Assembly (NCBI GenBank): GCA_002309475.1
Contig: DBXJ01000064.1
Span: forward strand, 883-24,923
Source: Bacteroidales bacterium UBA1215
GTDB lineage: Bacteria > Bacteroidota > Bacteroidia > Bacteroidales > WCHB1-69
Direction of reading: 5' to 3'
Length of the DNA stretch: 24,041 bases
Under the pieces are notes generated by a model. That model did not search any database. It was not told where the DNA came from and saw only the letters and a list, made by a program, of their open reading frames with translations. A program made the translations under genes and the position numbers. Shown here one piece after another: positions 21,881 to 24,041 of the stretch. How positions within the stretch are numbered: position 1 is the first letter of the stretch; every line of letters starts with the position of its first letter.

Positions 21881-22543
21881 ATGTATATAGCAGTAGCAGG
21901 AAATATAGGTTCAGGAAAAACTACGCTAACTAATTTGTTGTCAAGGCATTTCAATTGGTATGCAGCGTACGAAAACATTGAAAACAATCCTTATTTGGTA
22001 TCTTTTTATGAAGATATGCAAAGGTGGTCGTTCAATATTCAAATTTTTTATCTCAATATGCGGTTTAAACAGATGGTGGAATTGCAAAAAATGAAAAAAC
22101 CTGCCATTCAAGACAGAACCGTTTACGAAGATGCTTATATTTTCGCTCCCAATTTGCACGATATGGGCTTGATGGCTACGCGTGACTACGAAAATTATCT
22201 GTCCATGTTTGAATTGGTGAATTCATTTATCAAAGCTCCCGATTTGTTGATATATTTGCGTGCTTCCACGTCAACCTTGGTGCAAAATATTCAAAAAAGA
22301 GGTCGCAAATACGAAAATACCATCCGTTTGGATTATTTGCAAAATCTCAACGAGCGTTATGAGCAATGGATATCGAATTATGACAAAGGCAAATTGATGA
22401 TTATTGACACCGATGTGAATCGTTTTGATGAAAATCCCGATGCCTTAGGCAATATCCTCAATGAAGTCAGTGCCGAATTTTTCGGCTTGTTCAACGAGCA
22501 GGAAGTAGTAGAAGAGAAGACTAAAAAACGCAGAAAAAAATAA
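21881..22543 (+). CDS. Deoxynucleoside kinase (dAK/dGK-like)
   Basis: A 220-aa P-loop kinase of the deoxynucleoside kinase family. It has GNIGSGKTT (7-15), an ENIENNPYL stretch in the substrate region, QDRTVYEDAYIFA with the DR(S/T) motif, and the arginine-rich lid region QKRGRKYE. It phosphorylates deoxynucleosides for salvage; purine versus pyrimidine preference is not readable. The C-terminus is a lysine/arginine tail (TKKRRKK). It lies 3 nt before kdsB, so the two are cotranscribed although the pathways differ. No strong -7 element is seen; TATATTCG at 21843-21850 is a near match. Confidence 0.9.
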   Translation: MYIAVAGNIGSGKTTLTNLLSRHFNWYAAYENIENNPYLVSFYEDMQRWSFNIQIFYLNMRFKQMVELQKMKKPAIQDRTVYEDAYIFAPNLHDMGLMATRDYENYLSMFELVNSFIKAPDLLIYLRASTSTLVQNIQKRGRKYENTIRLDYLQNLNERYEQWISNYDKGKLMIIDTDVNRFDENPDALGNILNEVSAEFFGLFNEQEVVEEKTKKRRKK

Positions 22544-22546
22544 AAC

Positions 22547-23296
22547 ATGAAGTTTGTTGCTGTCATTCCGGCCCGATATGCTTCCACCCGTTTCCCCGGT
22601 AAGCCCTTGTGTATGTTGGAAGGGAAAACCATGATAGAGCGTGTGTATGAGCAAGTGTGTAAAAATCCACATTTTGCTCATGTGTTGGTGGCTACCGACG
22701 ACAGCAGAATCTTCGATGCCGTTCAAGCCTTTGGCGGACAAGTGTTGATAACATCGTCCGAGCATCGTTCCGGCACCGACAGGGTCGCTGATGCCGTTAG
22801 ACAATGGAAAGATATTGCTCAAGACGATGTCGTTGTCAATATTCAGGGTGACGAACCTTTTATCGACCCGCTGCAATTAGACGAATTGATGGCATGTTTT
22901 GACAAGGAGCAAGTGCAAATTGCCACTTTGGCCAAGCCTATTCAGTCACAAGAAATATTAAAAGACCCCAATATTGTCAAAGTGGTACAGTCAAACGAGG
23001 GCAAGGCATTGTATTTTAGTCGCTTGCCGATTCCGTATTTGCGAAATAAAAGTTTTGCCGACCATATTTTCTATCAGCATATCGGCGTATATGCCTATCG
23101 GATGAAAACATTGCAAGAGATAGTGCAGTTGCCGACATCTTTGTTGGAGCAGGCTGAGTCGTTGGAACAATTACGGTGGATAGAAAACGGATATACCATA
23201 TATTTACAAATAACACACAGAGAGACATTTTTCGGCATAGATACACCGGAAGACATGCAAAAAGCCATTGAATACATTCGATTGACTAACAAGTGA
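22547..23296 (+). CDS. kdsB: 3-deoxy-manno-octulosonate cytidylyltransferase
   Basis: A 249-aa enzyme that activates Kdo as CMP-Kdo for the LPS inner core. Signature stretches are the nucleotide-binding IPARYASTRFPGKPL (7-21), HRSGTDR (73-79), NIQGDEPF (98-105) and the C-terminal GIDTPEDMQKA. Length and all motifs are normal. It fits with lptD and the possible heptose phosphatase as evidence for an LPS-making organism. It is 3 nt after the kinase gene and 13 nt before the HU/CCDC81-type gene. Confidence 0.96.
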   Translation: MKFVAVIPARYASTRFPGKPLCMLEGKTMIERVYEQVCKNPHFAHVLVATDDSRIFDAVQAFGGQVLITSSEHRSGTDRVADAVRQWKDIAQDDVVVNIQGDEPFIDPLQLDELMACFDKEQVQIATLAKPIQSQEILKDPNIVKVVQSNEGKALYFSRLPIPYLRNKSFADHIFYQHIGVYAYRMKTLQEIVQLPTSLLEQAESLEQLRWIENGYTIYLQITHRETFFGIDTPEDMQKAIEYIRLTNK

Positions 23297-23309
23297 AAAA
23301 TAAAAAATC

Positions 23310-24041
23310 ATGCAACAGATAATAAAAGATTATTTGATTGAAAATCAAAAATTGAATATAAAAGGGCTGGGGACTTTGACTATCCAATACAAGTCCTCGG
23401 AAATGCATCCCGTTTTGCATAAGTTTACCGTTCCCGGAAAATATGTTGTTTTTGAAAAAACAGCCGTTGCGACAACAGACGCTGAATTTCTGCAACTTGT
23501 TGCAAAAAACATGCAAATATCCGAAAGCGAAGCGGAAGAAAAATTGGATGAATTGGTTCAAACTATCTGTCAAACTGTCAACCGCAAGGAATCGTATGCT
23601 TTGGGAAGTATGGGTTCCTTTGTGGAAAATGCTATAGGACAAATAGCCTTTGAATCGCAATTGGACTGGGATATTTCTCCGGAAAGTTGCGGACTGGAAA
23701 ATTTTGAAGTGGAAAACATCCACCTAAAAGCCACTCATAATCAAGAAGAAAACCGCACACAACCGACAATTGCTGCAACATCACAAGAGCAAATAATACC
23801 TCCGGCAACACCGGTTGAAAAAGAGCAAGAGGCAGAAGAATCTGTTGCAGAACAGGAAGTTTCGGCACAAGAACCCGAAAAGGTAAAAAAGAAACGTTCT
23901 GCCGGTATCATATTCCTGTTGGTATTGTTGGCAATAGTTTTGTTGTTGCTGGCAGGCATGATGGTGTTGAATGTTAAATCTCCGGAAACAATTGTCAAAT
24001 ACAAGCAGATAACAAAAGAATGGTTTGACAGCCATTGGCAT
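23310..24041 (+). CDS. HU/CCDC81-type membrane protein, probable SPOR protein, truncated by window end
   Basis: An open frame from ATG 23310 runs 244 codons to the window edge without a stop. Residues 1-115 look like the paired bacterial CCDC81-type HU domains: a first unit with GLGTLTIQYKSSEMHPVLHK and a second with ESYALGSMGSF. An acidic, Pro/Gln/Glu-rich linker follows (about 140-195), then one membrane helix (about 198-220). In Bacteroidota such proteins usually end in a periplasmic SPOR domain, which would lie outside the window. The topology would link a cytoplasmic HU-like domain to the cell wall. The role is not established. It starts 13 nt after kdsB. Confidence 0.8.
   Translation, partial: MQQIIKDYLIENQKLNIKGLGTLTIQYKSSEMHPVLHKFTVPGKYVVFEKTAVATTDAEFLQLVAKNMQISESEAEEKLDELVQTICQTVNRKESYALGSMGSFVENAIGQIAFESQLDWDISPESCGLENFEVENIHLKATHNQEENRTQPTIAATSQEQIIPPATPVEKEQEAEESVAEQEVSAQEPEKVKKKRSAGIIFLLVLLAIVLLLLAGMMVLNVKSPETIVKYKQITKEWFDSHWH

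Noticed and set aside
1..24041. Mobile elements, CRISPR arrays, defence systems, toxin-antitoxin pairs
   Set aside because: No transposase, integrase, repeat-spacer array or known defence gene was seen; nearly all genes are core envelope or housekeeping genes with uniform composition.

Overview
The window looks like an ordinary chromosomal stretch of a low-GC member of the Bacteroidota, most likely the order Bacteroidales. The evidence is a FeoA-FeoB fusion, an RnfB and a TonB of Bacteroides type, ribonuclease Y, a two-gene amidase/MCE unit, a CCDC81-type HU membrane protein, absent Shine-Dalgarno sequences, and repeated TAnnTTTG -7 elements (often TATCTTTG) in front of genes. No insertion sequence, phage gene, CRISPR array or plasmid function is visible.

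Layout. Bases 1-3654 (minus strand) hold a probable iron operon: an OprB-like outer-membrane porin, FeoAB, and the first codons of a small FeoB-associated membrane protein cut by the window edge. A 0.5-kb AT-rich spacer follows. Bases 4168-9854 (plus) hold a lone rnfB, a tonB-family gene with a good -33/-7 promoter, and then polyprenyl diphosphate synthase, PBP2 (mrdA) and rodA, the last three tightly packed. The lptD gene (minus) converges on rodA and the two stop codons share one TTAA. An amidase/MCE pair (plus) diverges from lptD and ends at a strong bidirectional terminator. The minus strand then carries plsC, an AMP-forming acyl ligase and a dedicated acyl carrier protein, laid out like a split and ACP-equipped version of E. 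coli Aas. A LOG-family gene (minus) diverges from an outer-membrane beta-barrel gene (plus), which is followed by tRNA-Arg(CCG) and a HAD phosphatase. The last part (plus) is a coiled-coil gene, zapA, a probable 6S RNA, rny, a deoxynucleoside kinase, kdsB and the start of an HU/CCDC81-type membrane protein.

How it fits together. Most of the genes build or service the envelope: peptidoglycan elongation (PBP2, RodA), peptidoglycan cleavage (amidase), LPS synthesis and export (KdsB, LptD), lipid transport or remodelling (MCE protein, the plsC/ligase/ACP set), energised outer-membrane uptake (TonB) and cell division (ZapA). I see no clearly new defence or mobile system. The points most worth following up are the split-Aas cassette, the zapA-6S RNA-rny arrangement, a tRNA-Arg in which the usual G19-C56 pair is replaced by A19-U56, the porin joined to FeoAB, and the isolated rnfB.
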